Source: Myxococcota bacterium (lineage in GTDB: Bacteria; Myxococcota; B64-G9). Taken from it: DNA of 64,000 nt. Shown here in pieces: positions 1 through 9,626 of this stretch. Position numbers and translations under genes: made by a program. How positions within the stretch are numbered: the first letter of the stretch is position 1; every line of letters begins with the position of its first letter. The DNA is taken from NCBI GenBank assembly GCA_022710975.1, contig JAKLGA010000017.1:124001-188000 (forward strand). Direction: 5' to 3'. The notes beneath the pieces are model-generated. The model was not told the origin of the DNA. It was given only the letters and a program-made list of their open reading frames with translations, and made no database searches.

Positions 1-263
1 TCGGTGTACACCTCGGGCGTGCGCACGTCGATGGTGATGACCTCCAGGCTGAGGATCTCGGCCTTCTGGATGCCTGGCCACACGAATGTGCCGCCGCCGT
101 GCACCACCTTGGGTACGCCCGCGGTGAACGCGCCGGAGATGATCATGGCCTCGTTGGGCCCGACCTTCATGTAGCGCTTGACCAGCAGCACGAGCAGCAG
201 GATCAGGCCCAGCACCGCCAGGCCGACCACCACCAGGATCGAAGTGTCCACGTTCTCCAGCAT
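1..263 (-). CDS. Flotillin / SPFH-domain membrane protein (C-terminus beyond window)
   Basis: Only the first 87 residues are inside the window; the rest lies to the left. The fragment has a short acidic N-terminus, one hydrophobic segment at about residues 8-28 (ILVVVGLAVLGLILLLVLLV), then a region with VGPNEAMIISG and EILSLEVITIDVRTPEVYT, which is the start of an SPFH domain as in flotillins (FloT/YuaG, YqiK). Flotillins are membrane scaffold proteins of ordered lipid domains. It follows an NfeD-like gene on the same strand by 56 bp, and the NfeD-flotillin pairing is well known (YuaF-YuaG, YqiJ-YqiK). The ATG at 263 places the membrane segment close to the N-terminus, as expected for the family. 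Confidence 0.85.
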   Translation of the reverse strand, partial: MLENVDTSILVVVGLAVLGLILLLVLLVKRYMKVGPNEAMIISGAFTAGVPKVVHGGGTFVWPGIQKAEILSLEVITIDVRTPEVYT

Positions 264-319
264 CAGGCTCCCTCCGTTGTCGATGCGGTTCTATGATCTC
301 ACGAGTCGGATCGTGTCTC

Positions 320-937
320 TCACGCGGGTTTGTCGGACGCGGGCACGTCGCGCAGCTTCTCGTCGGTGTGCTCGCGGACGTAGTACAGGCCGCCCACGAC
401 CCGGGTGATGGTCACCAGGGCGTGGCGCTTGATGTCCCGCTTGTCCTCGGAGCGGGCCGGACCGTTCATGCGCTGGGCCGGGCCGTCGAAGGAGATCTCG
501 CCCACGCCGCTGGCGGCGATGGGCTCGGTCACCTCGGCCAGCGCGCCCACCAGGTTCCGCACCCGGGCGACCGCGTTGGACTGGAGGTGCTTGTAGATCT
601 TCATCAGCAGCCAGCCTACCAGCAGGCCGATGCCCACGCCACAGGCCAGCGCGACCAGCACGCTCAGCACGGGCACCAGGAAGAAGACCTTGAGGCCGAT
701 CACCCCGCCCACGCCGAAGAAGGACACGAAGGAGGCGATCACCACCGGGCTGAAGAGCGGGAAGTGCACCTCGCCCGCGCCGGTGTCGCCGCCGGCGTTG
801 TCTCCGTCCGCGTGGCCCGCGTCCGCCCCGGCGTCCGCGCCGGCCTCCACGTGGGACTCGAAGCCGCCCGACAGGATGAAGGAGGCCACCGAGAACACCA
901 CGCCCACAACCACGCAGGCCAGGTAGAAGGTCAACAT
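320..937 (-). CDS. NfeD-like membrane protein (YqiJ/YuaF type)
   Basis: A 205-residue integral membrane protein. Residues 1-22 form one hydrophobic segment, residues 25-57 an Ala/Gly/Asp-rich linker, and about 60-113 two closely spaced membrane segments. A soluble tail from about 118 (VRNLVGALAEVTEPIAASGVGEISFDG, shown here in part) reads like the OB-fold domain of short NfeD proteins, which partner flotillins. The gene lies between the flotillin and the PspA block and is on the same strand, so it is probably co-transcribed with both. Its role in membrane-domain organisation is inferred from the family. The family call is reasonable, but no catalytic residues are expected that would test it. 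Confidence 0.75.
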   Translation of the reverse strand: MLTFYLACVVVGVVFSVASFILSGGFESHVEAGADAGADAGHADGDNAGGDTGAGEVHFPLFSPVVIASFVSFFGVGGVIGLKVFFLVPVLSVLVALACGVGIGLLVGWLLMKIYKHLQSNAVARVRNLVGALAEVTEPIAASGVGEISFDGPAQRMNGPARSEDKRDIKRHALVTITRVVGGLYYVREHTDEKLRDVPASDKPA

Positions 938-986
938 GGGTCGCCGTCCTTCCTCGCCCCGCTGCAGGTCCGGGGCTGCGTGAGCC

Positions 987-1709
987 TCAAGCGCCGATCC
1001 CCTCGCGCACCAGCGCCGCGATGTCCAGCAGGCGTTCGTCCAGGCGGCGCTGGGCGCCGCCGCACAGCGCCAGGCCGACCGCGGTCCAGCAGGCCGCCAG
1101 GCGCGTCCGGGCCTGCGCGGGCCGGCGGACCCCGCCGAGCTCCACGGCCGCCGCCCAGGCCGCGGGGCCGGCCCCGCGGGCCGCCAGGTTGCCCAGCAGC
1201 CGCCCGAGCCCTCGGCGGGCCGCGCCGGCCGCGTCGCCCAGGCCGAGGGCCGCGAGTTCCTCCGTCGCCGTCGCGGCCTGCTCGAGCTCCCGGGCCAGCT
1301 CCTGGGCCGGCATCGGCAGCGGGCCGCGCAGCCCTGCCCGGGCGAAGGCTGCGCCCTCGCGCAGCCGCACGGCGGCCTGGGCCAGGGCGACCGGGTGCAG
1401 CCGCCGGCCGGCCAGGGCCTGCAGGCCGTCGCGGGCCACCTGCCGCACCAGCAGGATGCGGCCGGCCAGCACCATCAGCCCGCCCTCGTCCAGCAGCATG
1501 CGCAGGGCCGAGTCCAGCCGGTCCAGCTCCACGCGCTCCTCGGCGGTGCGCCGGCCCTTGCCTGACAGGGTGAGGTAGCGATCGGTGATCTGGGCGTAGC
1601 GTTCGCACAGCGCAGCCGGCGTCTCCTCGTCGAGCGCCCGCAGCAAGCCCTCGAAGCCCACCCCGGTGAGCTGCGAGATGCGCTCCTCCTGTGCCACCAG
1701 ATCGATCAT
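987..1709 (-). CDS. Hypothetical Ala/Leu/Arg-rich helical protein of the psp-like cluster
   Basis: A 240-residue protein that I do not recognise. It is almost entirely predicted helix, rich in Ala, Leu, Arg and Glu, with no signal peptide and no membrane segment. The ATG at 1709 overlaps the stop of the upstream PspA-like gene (ATGA), so the two are probably translationally coupled. The 49 bp to the nfeD-like gene suggests one transcript through nfeD and flotillin. By context it may be a cytoplasmic partner of the PspA-like protein. No motif supports a specific function. An overlapping longer frame extends upstream over the PspA gene and is not used. Confidence 0.6.
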   Translation of the reverse strand: MIDLVAQEERISQLTGVGFEGLLRALDEETPAALCERYAQITDRYLTLSGKGRRTAEERVELDRLDSALRMLLDEGGLMVLAGRILLVRQVARDGLQALAGRRLHPVALAQAAVRLREGAAFARAGLRGPLPMPAQELARELEQAATATEELAALGLGDAAGAARRGLGRLLGNLAARGAGPAAWAAAVELGGVRRPAQARTRLAACWTAVGLALCGGAQRRLDERLLDIAALVREGIGA

Positions 1710-2392
1710 CGCGGCTCCGGCTCCGCTCGCTTCAGCCGAGCGAGCTCCTCGTCGATGCTGGCCTCGCGCCGGCGGCGGCGCGCGGCCGCCTCCAGCTTGA
1801 GCGAGCGCTCGTCCAGGTCCGCGCCCCCCAGATCCTCGAGCGCCTCGACGTTGCTCTCCAGTGCGGTCAGCCCGTCGCTGGCCTCGCTCACCACCGGCTC
1901 GTCCTGGCCGCGGTCCACTCGCTGGAGGGCCGACTGCAGCTCGGAACGGGCCTGCAGCATCTGGCGGCGGAAGCGCAGATCGCGCTGCTTGCGGGCCACC
2001 TCGCGCAGCCGCAGGCGCAGCGCCTCGAGGCTGTCTTCCAGGATGGCCAGGCTGGCCTCGCGCTGCTCGACCTCGATCGCCAGCTCGCGGGCCTCGTCCT
2101 GGAGGTCGAGCTTCTTGCCCAGCGCGCTGCGGGCCAGCTCCACGTCGCCGTGCTCCAGGCAGGCGCGGGCCTTGCTCTCCCAGGTGGTCTGGGCCGCGCG
2201 GGCATCCCGCAGCTTGCTCAGGTACAGGTCGCGTTCGGCCACCTCGGCCGCGCGTAGCCCGAGGGCCTCCTCCTCGACGGCACGCAGGTCGTCCAGGTAG
2301 GCCTCGAGCACCAGCTCGGGGTTGCGGGCCTTCCGAACCAGATCGTTCAGATCGGCGCGCACCGCGTGTCGCGTGCGTTCGAGGATGCCCAT
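1706..2392 (-). CDS. PspA/IM30-family protein (second copy)
   Basis: A 228-residue coiled-coil protein of the PspA/IM30 (ESCRT-III-like) family. It begins MGILERTRHAVRADLNDLV, close to the canonical MGIF-R---I---N-N-LL amphipathic helix that binds membranes, followed by long charged heptads up to the C-terminus. PspA proteins protect stressed inner membranes and can sequester a sigma-54 activator. The coiled-coil region is less canonical than in the neighbouring copy at 2496-3221. A separate sigma-70-like promoter can be seen at 2454-2481, so this copy may be expressed independently of the sigma-54 promoter as well as by read-through. Confidence 0.8.
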   Translation of the reverse strand: MGILERTRHAVRADLNDLVRKARNPELVLEAYLDDLRAVEEEALGLRAAEVAERDLYLSKLRDARAAQTTWESKARACLEHGDVELARSALGKKLDLQDEARELAIEVEQREASLAILEDSLEALRLRLREVARKQRDLRFRRQMLQARSELQSALQRVDRGQDEPVVSEASDGLTALESNVEALEDLGGADLDERSLKLEAAARRRRREASIDEELARLKRAEPEPR

Positions 2393-2453
2393 TGTCGTTC
2401 ACTCCCCGGGCCCCTCGGGACCAGCTCTCCGCCAGCTGCCCGAATGAGCCGAC

Positions 2454-2481
2454 CATATCGAGGCCGAATCGACAAAGTCAA
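2454..2481 (-). promoter_or_regulatory. Putative sigma-70 promoter for the second pspA-like gene
   Basis: On the minus strand TTGACT (2476-2481) is followed after 16 bp by GATATG (2454-2459), 62 bp before the ATG at 2392. The -35 matches consensus at five of six positions; the -10 is weaker. The site lies in the 103-bp gap between the two pspA-like genes, which otherwise shows nothing else distinct. Confidence 0.4.
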
Positions 2482-2495
2482 CCCGCCAGGCCGGC

Positions 2496-3221
2496 TCAGG
2501 AATTTCCCGCCGCGCCCGGCTTGGCCGCCATCTCGGCCTTGAGCTTCTTCAGGCGCGCCTCGAGGCCCGAGCTGCGCTCCATGGCGTGGAAGCGCGCGTC
2601 GAGCTCGAGGTCCTCGTCGCGGCGCTGGCCAGGGGCGGCCATCTCCTCGTAGGCCTCGACCTGCGACTCGAGCTCCAGCACGCGGTCCTCCATGCGGTCG
2701 AACAGATCAAAGGCCCGCGACTCCTTGGTGGTCTTTCCGGCCACCGCCTTGCCCAGGGCGGCCGAGGTCTGCTGGCGGGCGCGGGCGGCCTTGGCCCGAG
2801 CCAGCAGCGCGTCCTTGCGCGCCCGGGCGTCCCGCAGGCGCTCCTCCAGGGAGGTCAGGCTCTGCTTGAGCGCGCCCACGTACTCGCGCTGGACCTTGAT
2901 CTGCGCCTCCATGCTCCCGGCCTGGCCCTCGGCGTCGGCCGCGCGCGCCAGCGCCTGGGTGGCCAGCTCCTCGTCGCCGGCGCCCAGGGCCAGCTCGGCT
3001 CGGCGCTCCCAGCGCTTGGCGCCCTCCAGGAGCTGCAGGCGCTTCTTCTCCAGGGTCTTCTCGGCCGCGATGGTGTCGAGCACCTGCTTGCGCGCGACGC
3101 GCAGGTGCTCCTCCATGTCGAGGATGGCCTGCTTCAGGAGCTTCTCGGGGTTCTCCGCCTTGCTGACCAGCTCGTTCAGGTTGGAGCGGATGATGTCGTT
3201 GATCCTTCCCAGGACTCCCAT
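2496..3221 (-). CDS. pspA: PspA/IM30-family phage-shock protein
   Basis: A 241-residue PspA-family protein. The N-terminal amphipathic helix MGVLGRINDIIRSNLNELV and the following NPEKLLKQAILDMEEHL segment are typical. The rest is continuous coiled coil with high Glu, Lys, Arg and Ala, and the length is close to the usual 220-240 residues. PspA assembles on the inner membrane when the proton-motive force or membrane integrity is compromised. The gene is the first after a very good -24/-12 promoter (3279-3294), and upstream on the same strand lie a sigma-54 response regulator and its kinase. The whole arrangement resembles psp control by PspF, but with a two-component input. Confidence 0.9.
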   Translation of the reverse strand: MGVLGRINDIIRSNLNELVSKAENPEKLLKQAILDMEEHLRVARKQVLDTIAAEKTLEKKRLQLLEGAKRWERRAELALGAGDEELATQALARAADAEGQAGSMEAQIKVQREYVGALKQSLTSLEERLRDARARKDALLARAKAARARQQTSAALGKAVAGKTTKESRAFDLFDRMEDRVLELESQVEAYEEMAAPGQRRDEDLELDARFHAMERSSGLEARLKKLKAEMAAKPGAAGNS

Positions 3222-3278
3222 GGCCTTCTCCTTTCATCCGAGCGGGGCTTGGTTCGCGCTCTCGTTGCCGAGGTGGAC

Positions 3279-3294
3279 AGCAACCCGCGTGCCA
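3279..3294 (-). promoter_or_regulatory. Sigma-54 (-24/-12) promoter of pspA
   Basis: The minus strand reads TGGCACG-CGGG-TTGCT, an exact match to the sigma-54 consensus TGGCACG-N4-TTGCW. It ends 58 bp before the pspA ATG at 3221, leaving room for a normal leader. Sigma-54 promoters require an enhancer-binding ATPase, and the gene for one (3414-4811) lies immediately upstream. A perfect dyad at 3370-3397 sits about 75-100 bp upstream of the -24 element. Confidence 0.85.
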
Positions 3295-3369
3295 GCCCGG
3301 CCGGGGGTCGCCAAGCGGCGGGCCGCGCTCCGATCCCTCGGCCCTGGAGACGGATCCAGCCGGCGCATT

Positions 3370-3397
3370 TCGCCGATCGGGCGCCCGCGATCGGCGA
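3370..3397. promoter_or_regulatory. Perfect inverted repeat upstream of the sigma-54 promoter (candidate enhancer site or terminator)
   Basis: TCGCCGATC (3370-3378) and GATCGGCGA (3389-3397) form a perfect 9-bp inverted repeat around a 10-bp centre that is nearly palindromic itself (GGGCGCCCGC). It lies just downstream of the response-regulator stop at 3414 and about 75-100 bp upstream of the pspA -24 element. That is where an enhancer-binding protein would be expected to bind. A rho-independent terminator is the other possibility, but there is no T-run on either side. Confidence 0.5.
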
Positions 3398-3413
3398 GGA
3401 GCGCCGGCGCGGC

Positions 3414-4807
<1,394 letters not shown>

Positions 4808-4811
<4 letters not shown>

Positions 4812-6724
4812 GACATCGCTCCTCCTGGCTCGCCCGGCGCGCGTCGCAGCTCCGCCTCCAGGCGTTCGAGGGCCAGCTGGCCGAACGGCAGGCCGGGCTC
4901 GGGCGCGGGGGGCTGGGCGGCCGGCAACCGCAGGCTGAAGGTGGTCGGGCCTCCCGGCGCGCTGGCCAGGCCGAGCCGCCCGCCGTGCGCCTGCACCGCC
5001 CGCCGGGCGATGGCCAGGCCCAGGCCGGTGCCGTTCTCCTTGCTCGTGTAGCCCGACTCGAAGATGTGCTGGCGCTCCCCGGGCGGCACGCCGGGGCCCT
5101 GGTCGGTGACCACCAGCTCGATCCAGGCGTCGCCCTCGGGGCAGCGCACGGCCAGGCGAACCGGGCGATCGGGCGGGGAGGCCTCCAGCGCGTTGCCGAG
5201 CACGTTGGCCAGCGCGTCGCCGAGCTGCGTCTCGTCCCCGCGCAGCAGCGGCAGGCGCGCGGGCAGGTTCACCTCGACCCGCCCCGGCGGCGCGCCCACG
5301 CGCTCCAGGGCCAGGCGCACCAGCCGGGCCGGGGACAGCAGGCTGGGCGCCCGGGGCCGATCGCGGATGGTCTCCAGGAAGCGCACCCACTCGTCGAAGA
5401 GCTGTTGCAACCGGGCGCCCAGATCGTCCGCCCCGGCCTCCGGGGCGGCCCCGTCGGCAGGGCCCGCCCGGGCTGCCCCGACCGCAGAGCGGGTCGGGGC
5501 GGTCCGGGCCGCCAGGACGGCGATGCGGTTCTTCATCCGGTGGGCCTCGCGCTCCACGTCGCGGTTGGCCTCGTCCCGGCCGGCCTCCTGGACCTGACGC
5601 AGGAGCTGCGCCAGCAGGCGGGGCGCCCGCTGCGGCAGGCCCGCGACCAGCAGCCCCAGCCAGCGCGCGGCGGCCTCGTCGTCCGGCACGGCTGCCAGAG
5701 CGCGGGCCAGGGCCTCCAGGGTGCGCGGGCGCTCGGGGGCGAGCAGCGCGGCCCGCACCAGCCACGGCAGCGCGCGCGGCACCCGTCCGTGCTCGAGCAG
5801 CAGCCACCCCAGGCCGGTCAGGCCCTCCGCGTCGTCCGGGGCGAGCGCCAGGCCCTGCTGGAAGTGGGCCTCGGCGCCCTCGGGGCCCTCGTCCAGCCCG
5901 CCCGCCAGCCCGGCCAGCAGGAACTGGGCCTGGGCCCGGAGCGCGTCGGGGGGCGGCGGGTCCGCGACTGCGCCCGCCAGCGGCTCGAGCAGCTCGCGGG
6001 CCCGAGCCAGCGCCGCGGGGTCGGAGGAGGCACGGCTGGCCAGCCGGCGCGCCAGCGCCAGCCGCAGCCCGGCGTCCCCGGGCTGGCGGGCGACCCCTTG
6101 CGCCAGGGTGCGCTCCACCTCCTCCTCGGGCGCGCCGCTCTGCGCCAGGGCCTGCACCCGCAGCAACAGCCAGGCTGGACCCTCCCGATCGGCCGGCAGG
6201 CAGCCGAGATCCTCGAGGGCCGGGCCGGGCAAGCCGGCCTCGAGGCGCGCCGCAGCGCGCAGCAGCCGGGCGATCTCCTGGTCCGGCTGCGCGGCGAGCA
6301 GCCGATCCAGATCTTCGAGGGCCCGCAAGGGTTCGCCGGCGGCCAGCAGGGCCGACGCGCGCCGGAGCAGCGCCTCGGGCTGCCCGGGCGACCGAGCCAG
6401 GGTGCGGCTGAAGGCCTCGACCGCCTCGGGGTAGGCGCGCCGGTCCGCGTGCACCCGGCCCTCGAGCAGCGCGGCGGGCACCAGCTCCCGCAGCGGCGCC
6501 AGCCAGGCCAGGGCGCCCTGGAAGTCCCCCAGGTGGTACAGGCCGCGGGCCAGGGCCAGCCGGGCCTCGGGCGAGGCGGCGTCCAGCGCCAGGGCCTGGC
6601 GCAGCACGCCCTCGGCCGCCTGCGGGTTGCGCCCCGCCAGGTGGGCCACGGCCAGCTCGCGCAGCGCCGCCGCCCGGGCCGGCGCCAGGCTGCGCGCCGC
6701 GCACGTGCGCAGCGCGGGCCTCAC
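4808..6724 (-). CDS. TPR-repeat cytoplasmic sensor histidine kinase
   Basis: A 638-residue kinase partner of the response regulator it overlaps by 4 bp. About 400 N-terminal residues are TPR-like helical repeats with no signal peptide or membrane segment, so sensing is probably cytoplasmic and by protein contact. The phospho-acceptor His is about residue 395 in EREAHRMKNR. The ATPase core follows with N box NVLGNALEA, G1 DQGPGV and G2 GTGLGLAI. I chose the GTG at 6724, which has an AGGGGCG sequence upstream. A longer frame reaches 6925 but crosses the divergent holB promoter. A TPR input domain would suit sensing of assembled envelope machinery, but the signal is unknown. Confidence 0.85.
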
Positions 6725-6835
6725 GTACTCGCCCCTGCGCCGGTCCTGACCGGGAGCTCTGGTCGATCGGGCCACGGTGGCAGGATACCCGTCCGCGGCC
6801 GAGCGATGCAACCGTCGCGAGGGGAATGTTTCTCT

Positions 6836-6864
6836 TTGACAATCGGGGTGCTGTCGCGCAAAAT
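6836..6864 (+). promoter_or_regulatory. Sigma-70 promoter of the holB operon
   Basis: TTGACA (6836-6841), a 17-bp spacer and CAAAAT (6859-6864) lie 23 bp before the holB ATG. The -35 is perfect, the spacing optimal and the -10 matches at four of six positions. It also defines the right limit of the divergent histidine kinase gene. Confidence 0.7.
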
Positions 6865-6887
6865 GCCGCTCGCGGTGGTGTACCCCG

Positions 6888-7928
6888 ATGGCGTACGAAC
6901 ACATCCTGGGCCACACCCGGCCCATCGCCCAGCTCGAGCGCGCCCGACAGACGGGACGGGTGGCCCACGCCTACCTGTTCCACGGCCCGGCCGGGGTGGG
7001 CAAGGAGCGGGTGGCCCTGGCCTTCGCCACGGCGCTCAACTGCGCCGGGCCCGAGCCGCGGCCCTGCGGCGCGTGTGATCCCTGCGGCAAGATCGCCCGG
7101 GGGGTGCACCCCGACGTGCGCCTGCTGGCGTGCGAGGCGGAGCAGGTGCGGCGCGGCCTGGTGGAGGCCGGCAAGACCGCCCCCTCGAGCCAGATCAAGA
7201 TCGAGCAGCTCGACGAGCAGTCCGGCTTCTTCCGCCACGCGCCCTACGCCGGCCGGACCAAGGTGCTGGTGGTGGTGGACGCCGAGCGCATGAACCTGCA
7301 CTGCCAGAACCGCTTCCTCAAGACCCTCGAGGAGCCCAGCGCCGACACGCTGATCGTGCTCGTCAGCGCGCAGCCGGAGGCGCTGCTGCCCACCATCCGC
7401 TCGCGCTGCCAGGCGCTCGCCTTCGGGCCGCTGCCGCGCGAGCTGCTCGCCCAGCACCTGCACCAGGCGCGCGAGTTGCCGCTGGAGCGCGCCCGGGTGG
7501 TGGCCGCCATGGCCCAGGGCTCGCTGGGCCAGGCCCTGGCCCTGGCCGAGGAGGGGTACCTGGAGGAGCGCGATCAGCTCGTCCAGGGCCTGGGCCAGGC
7601 GCTGGAGGGCGATCTGGCCGACGCCCTGGAGGTGGCCGGCGCGATCGGCGAGGGGCGCGAGGCCCGCGAGCGGCTGGAGACCAGCCTGGGGCTGCTCGAG
7701 CTGTGGCTGCGCGACGTGATGCTGTGTGGCCTGGGGGTGAACCCGGGCCAGTGGGTGAACCAGGACCGGGCCGAAGAGCTCGGGCGCGCGGCGGCTCGCG
7801 TGGACCCGGCGCGCCTGCTCGGCTGGCTGGACCGCATTCGGGAGGTGCGCGCCTCCCTCAAGAGCAACGCCAACCCGCGGATGGCGATGGAGTCGCTGCT
7901 CCTGGCGATGAGGATGGTGTCAGCGTGA
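6888..7928 (+). CDS. holB: DNA polymerase III delta-prime subunit
   Basis: A 346-residue clamp-loader subunit. The N-terminus MAYEHILGHTRPIAQLERA leads to a Walker A GPAGVGKE at 33-40. A zinc module with CGACDPCG follows near residues 58-66, and then comes the sensor segment PTIRSRCQAL. In DNA replication the delta-prime subunit acts with tau/gamma and delta to load the beta clamp. The following ricT gene starts inside its stop codon (GTGA), and metG and tatD follow. The same order, holB-ricT-metG-tatD, occurs in many bacteria including Bacillus, which supports the call. Confidence 0.93.
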   Translation: MAYEHILGHTRPIAQLERARQTGRVAHAYLFHGPAGVGKERVALAFATALNCAGPEPRPCGACDPCGKIARGVHPDVRLLACEAEQVRRGLVEAGKTAPSSQIKIEQLDEQSGFFRHAPYAGRTKVLVVVDAERMNLHCQNRFLKTLEEPSADTLIVLVSAQPEALLPTIRSRCQALAFGPLPRELLAQHLHQARELPLERARVVAAMAQGSLGQALALAEEGYLEERDQLVQGLGQALEGDLADALEVAGAIGEGREARERLETSLGLLELWLRDVMLCGLGVNPGQWVNQDRAEELGRAAARVDPARLLGWLDRIREVRASLKSNANPRMAMESLLLAMRMVSA

Positions 7929-9604
7929 GCAAACCCGAGGAGCCCAAGGACCAGGCCGGCGTGGAAGACGCGGCCCGGGTGGACGGCGCGGACGCCGGCG
8001 AGGCGACCCCTACCCGCGCCGACGACCAGGCGCTGGCGGATCGGGCCGAGGACGAGCACGCCCAGGGCGGGCCCGCCGAGGACCCGCGCGCCGAGGACGA
8101 GCCGCTCGACCCCGGCCTGGCCGCCCTGGACGACGAGCCCGCCGAGGTGGCGCCGCCGCCGCCCAGGCCGGACGCCCGGCCGGAGCCCCGGCACGACGGT
8201 ACGGCGCCCGAGTGGATGGTGGGCGTGCGCCTGGCGGACGGCGAGGTGCTGGACTTCGATCCCCGCGATCTGAACCTGCGCCAGGGCGACATGGTGGTGG
8301 TGGACAACGAGCGCGATCTCAACCTGGGCCGGGTGGTCTACCGGACCCAGAACACCGGGCGCAGGTACCTGCGCCGGGTGGTGCGGCCGGTGAGCGGCCA
8401 GGATCTCCTGCTGCTGCGCAACCGCAAGCGGGAGGAGGAGGCCATCCACCTCTGCAACCGGTGCATCGCCGAGCGCGGCCTGGCGATGAAACTGGTGCGG
8501 GTGGCCTACCTGCACGGCGGCAACAAGGCCGTCTTCTTCTTCACCGCCGACGGCCGGGTGGACTTCCGCACCCTGGTGCGCGATCTCGCGCAGCAGCTGC
8601 ACGTGCGCATCGAGATGCGCCAGATCGGGGTGCGTGACGAGGCCCGCCTGCTGACCGGCTGCGGCATTTGCGGCCAGCCGCTGTGCTGCGCGCGCTACCT
8701 GCGCCGCTTCGTGCCCGTGTCGATCAAGATGGCCAAGAATCAGGGGCTGGCGCTCAACCCGCAGAAGGTCTCGGGGGTGTGCGGGCGCCTGATGTGCTGC
8801 CTGGTCTACGAGGACGCCGTCTACAAGGAGCTGCGGCAGGGCTTCCCCAAGGTGGGTAAGACCATCGAGACCCCCCGCGGTCCGGGCAAGGTCCTGGAGG
8901 CCGACGTGCTGGGCGGCAAGGCGCGGGTGCTGCTCGACGACGGCATCGAGACCTTCACCATCGAGGAGATCCGCTCGGGCAAGGCGGTCCCCCGCCAGGC
9001 GGAGCCGCGCGGCGGTCGGCCGCGGCCCACGGGCTCCATCGTCAGCCGGGTCCGGGAGCGCCTCCAGGAGGCCCGCAGCGGCACCCCCGGGCTGTCCCCC
9101 GAGGCCGAGGAGCCCCCCGCCCAGGCACTCCCGCCGGACGAGGACGTCCAGGCCCAGACCGCGCCCACGGCCCAGTCCCCGAAGCCGCCGGCCGCGCCTG
9201 GCGGCCGGGGCGAGCCTGCCGAGCGGACGGACGAGGCCGGAGAGCGTCGCGGCCGCCGCCGCCGTCGCCGCCGGCACGGTGCGCGGCCCGCGCAGGCGGG
9301 CGAGGCGGGCGGTGGGCAGGCCCCGGCCGAGCCGCGCCGGGACGCGCCACGCCGGGACGAGCCACGCCGGGATGGTCCGCGCAGGGAAGAGCGGTCGAGG
9401 GAGGGCCAACCTCCGGACGGCCAACCTCGGGATGCTCGACCCCAGCCAGCGGCCGAGGGCGCCTCCCCGGCCGGTCCGGGCGAGGGTGCGGCGCGCCGCA
9501 GCCGCCGTCGCCGCCGTCGCCGGCACCCGGGCGGCGGCGCACCCGGCGCCTCCAGCCCGGCGAACCCCAGCCCGGGCCCGGGGCCCACGCCCGCGGCCGG
9601 CTGA
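7925..9604 (+). CDS. ricT: PSP1-domain protein RicT/YaaT with long Arg-rich tail
   Basis: A 559-residue protein. After an acidic, Ala/Pro-rich N-terminal stretch (1-~95), the PSP1 core contains LCNRCIAERGL, CGICGQPLCCARY near 245 and GRLMCCLVYE near 290, the Cys pattern of RicT that binds a [4Fe-4S] cluster with RicA/RicF. In Bacillus that complex acts on RNA processing and on development. The start is the GTG at 7925, overlapping the holB stop. The last ~200 residues are unusual: low-complexity, with runs such as RRRRRRRHG and tandem RRDEPRRDGPRREE units, and could bind RNA. RicT proteins are usually under 300 residues, so both extensions are extra. Confidence 0.88.
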   Translation: MSKPEEPKDQAGVEDAARVDGADAGEATPTRADDQALADRAEDEHAQGGPAEDPRAEDEPLDPGLAALDDEPAEVAPPPPRPDARPEPRHDGTAPEWMVGVRLADGEVLDFDPRDLNLRQGDMVVVDNERDLNLGRVVYRTQNTGRRYLRRVVRPVSGQDLLLLRNRKREEEAIHLCNRCIAERGLAMKLVRVAYLHGGNKAVFFFTADGRVDFRTLVRDLAQQLHVRIEMRQIGVRDEARLLTGCGICGQPLCCARYLRRFVPVSIKMAKNQGLALNPQKVSGVCGRLMCCLVYEDAVYKELRQGFPKVGKTIETPRGPGKVLEADVLGGKARVLLDDGIETFTIEEIRSGKAVPRQAEPRGGRPRPTGSIVSRVRERLQEARSGTPGLSPEAEEPPAQALPPDEDVQAQTAPTAQSPKPPAAPGGRGEPAERTDEAGERRGRRRRRRRHGARPAQAGEAGGGQAPAEPRRDAPRRDEPRRDGPRREERSREGQPPDGQPRDARPQPAAEGASPAGPGEGAARRSRRRRRRRHPGGGAPGASSPANPSPGPGPTPAAG

Positions 9605-9626
9605 ACCTCAGCGAGGCCAGCGACCC

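Noticed and set aside
6725-6925. Longer N-terminus for the TPR histidine kinase up to 6925
   Set aside because: It would cross the holB promoter and start, has no TPR-like pattern, and the GTG at 6724 has a plausible ribosome binding site.
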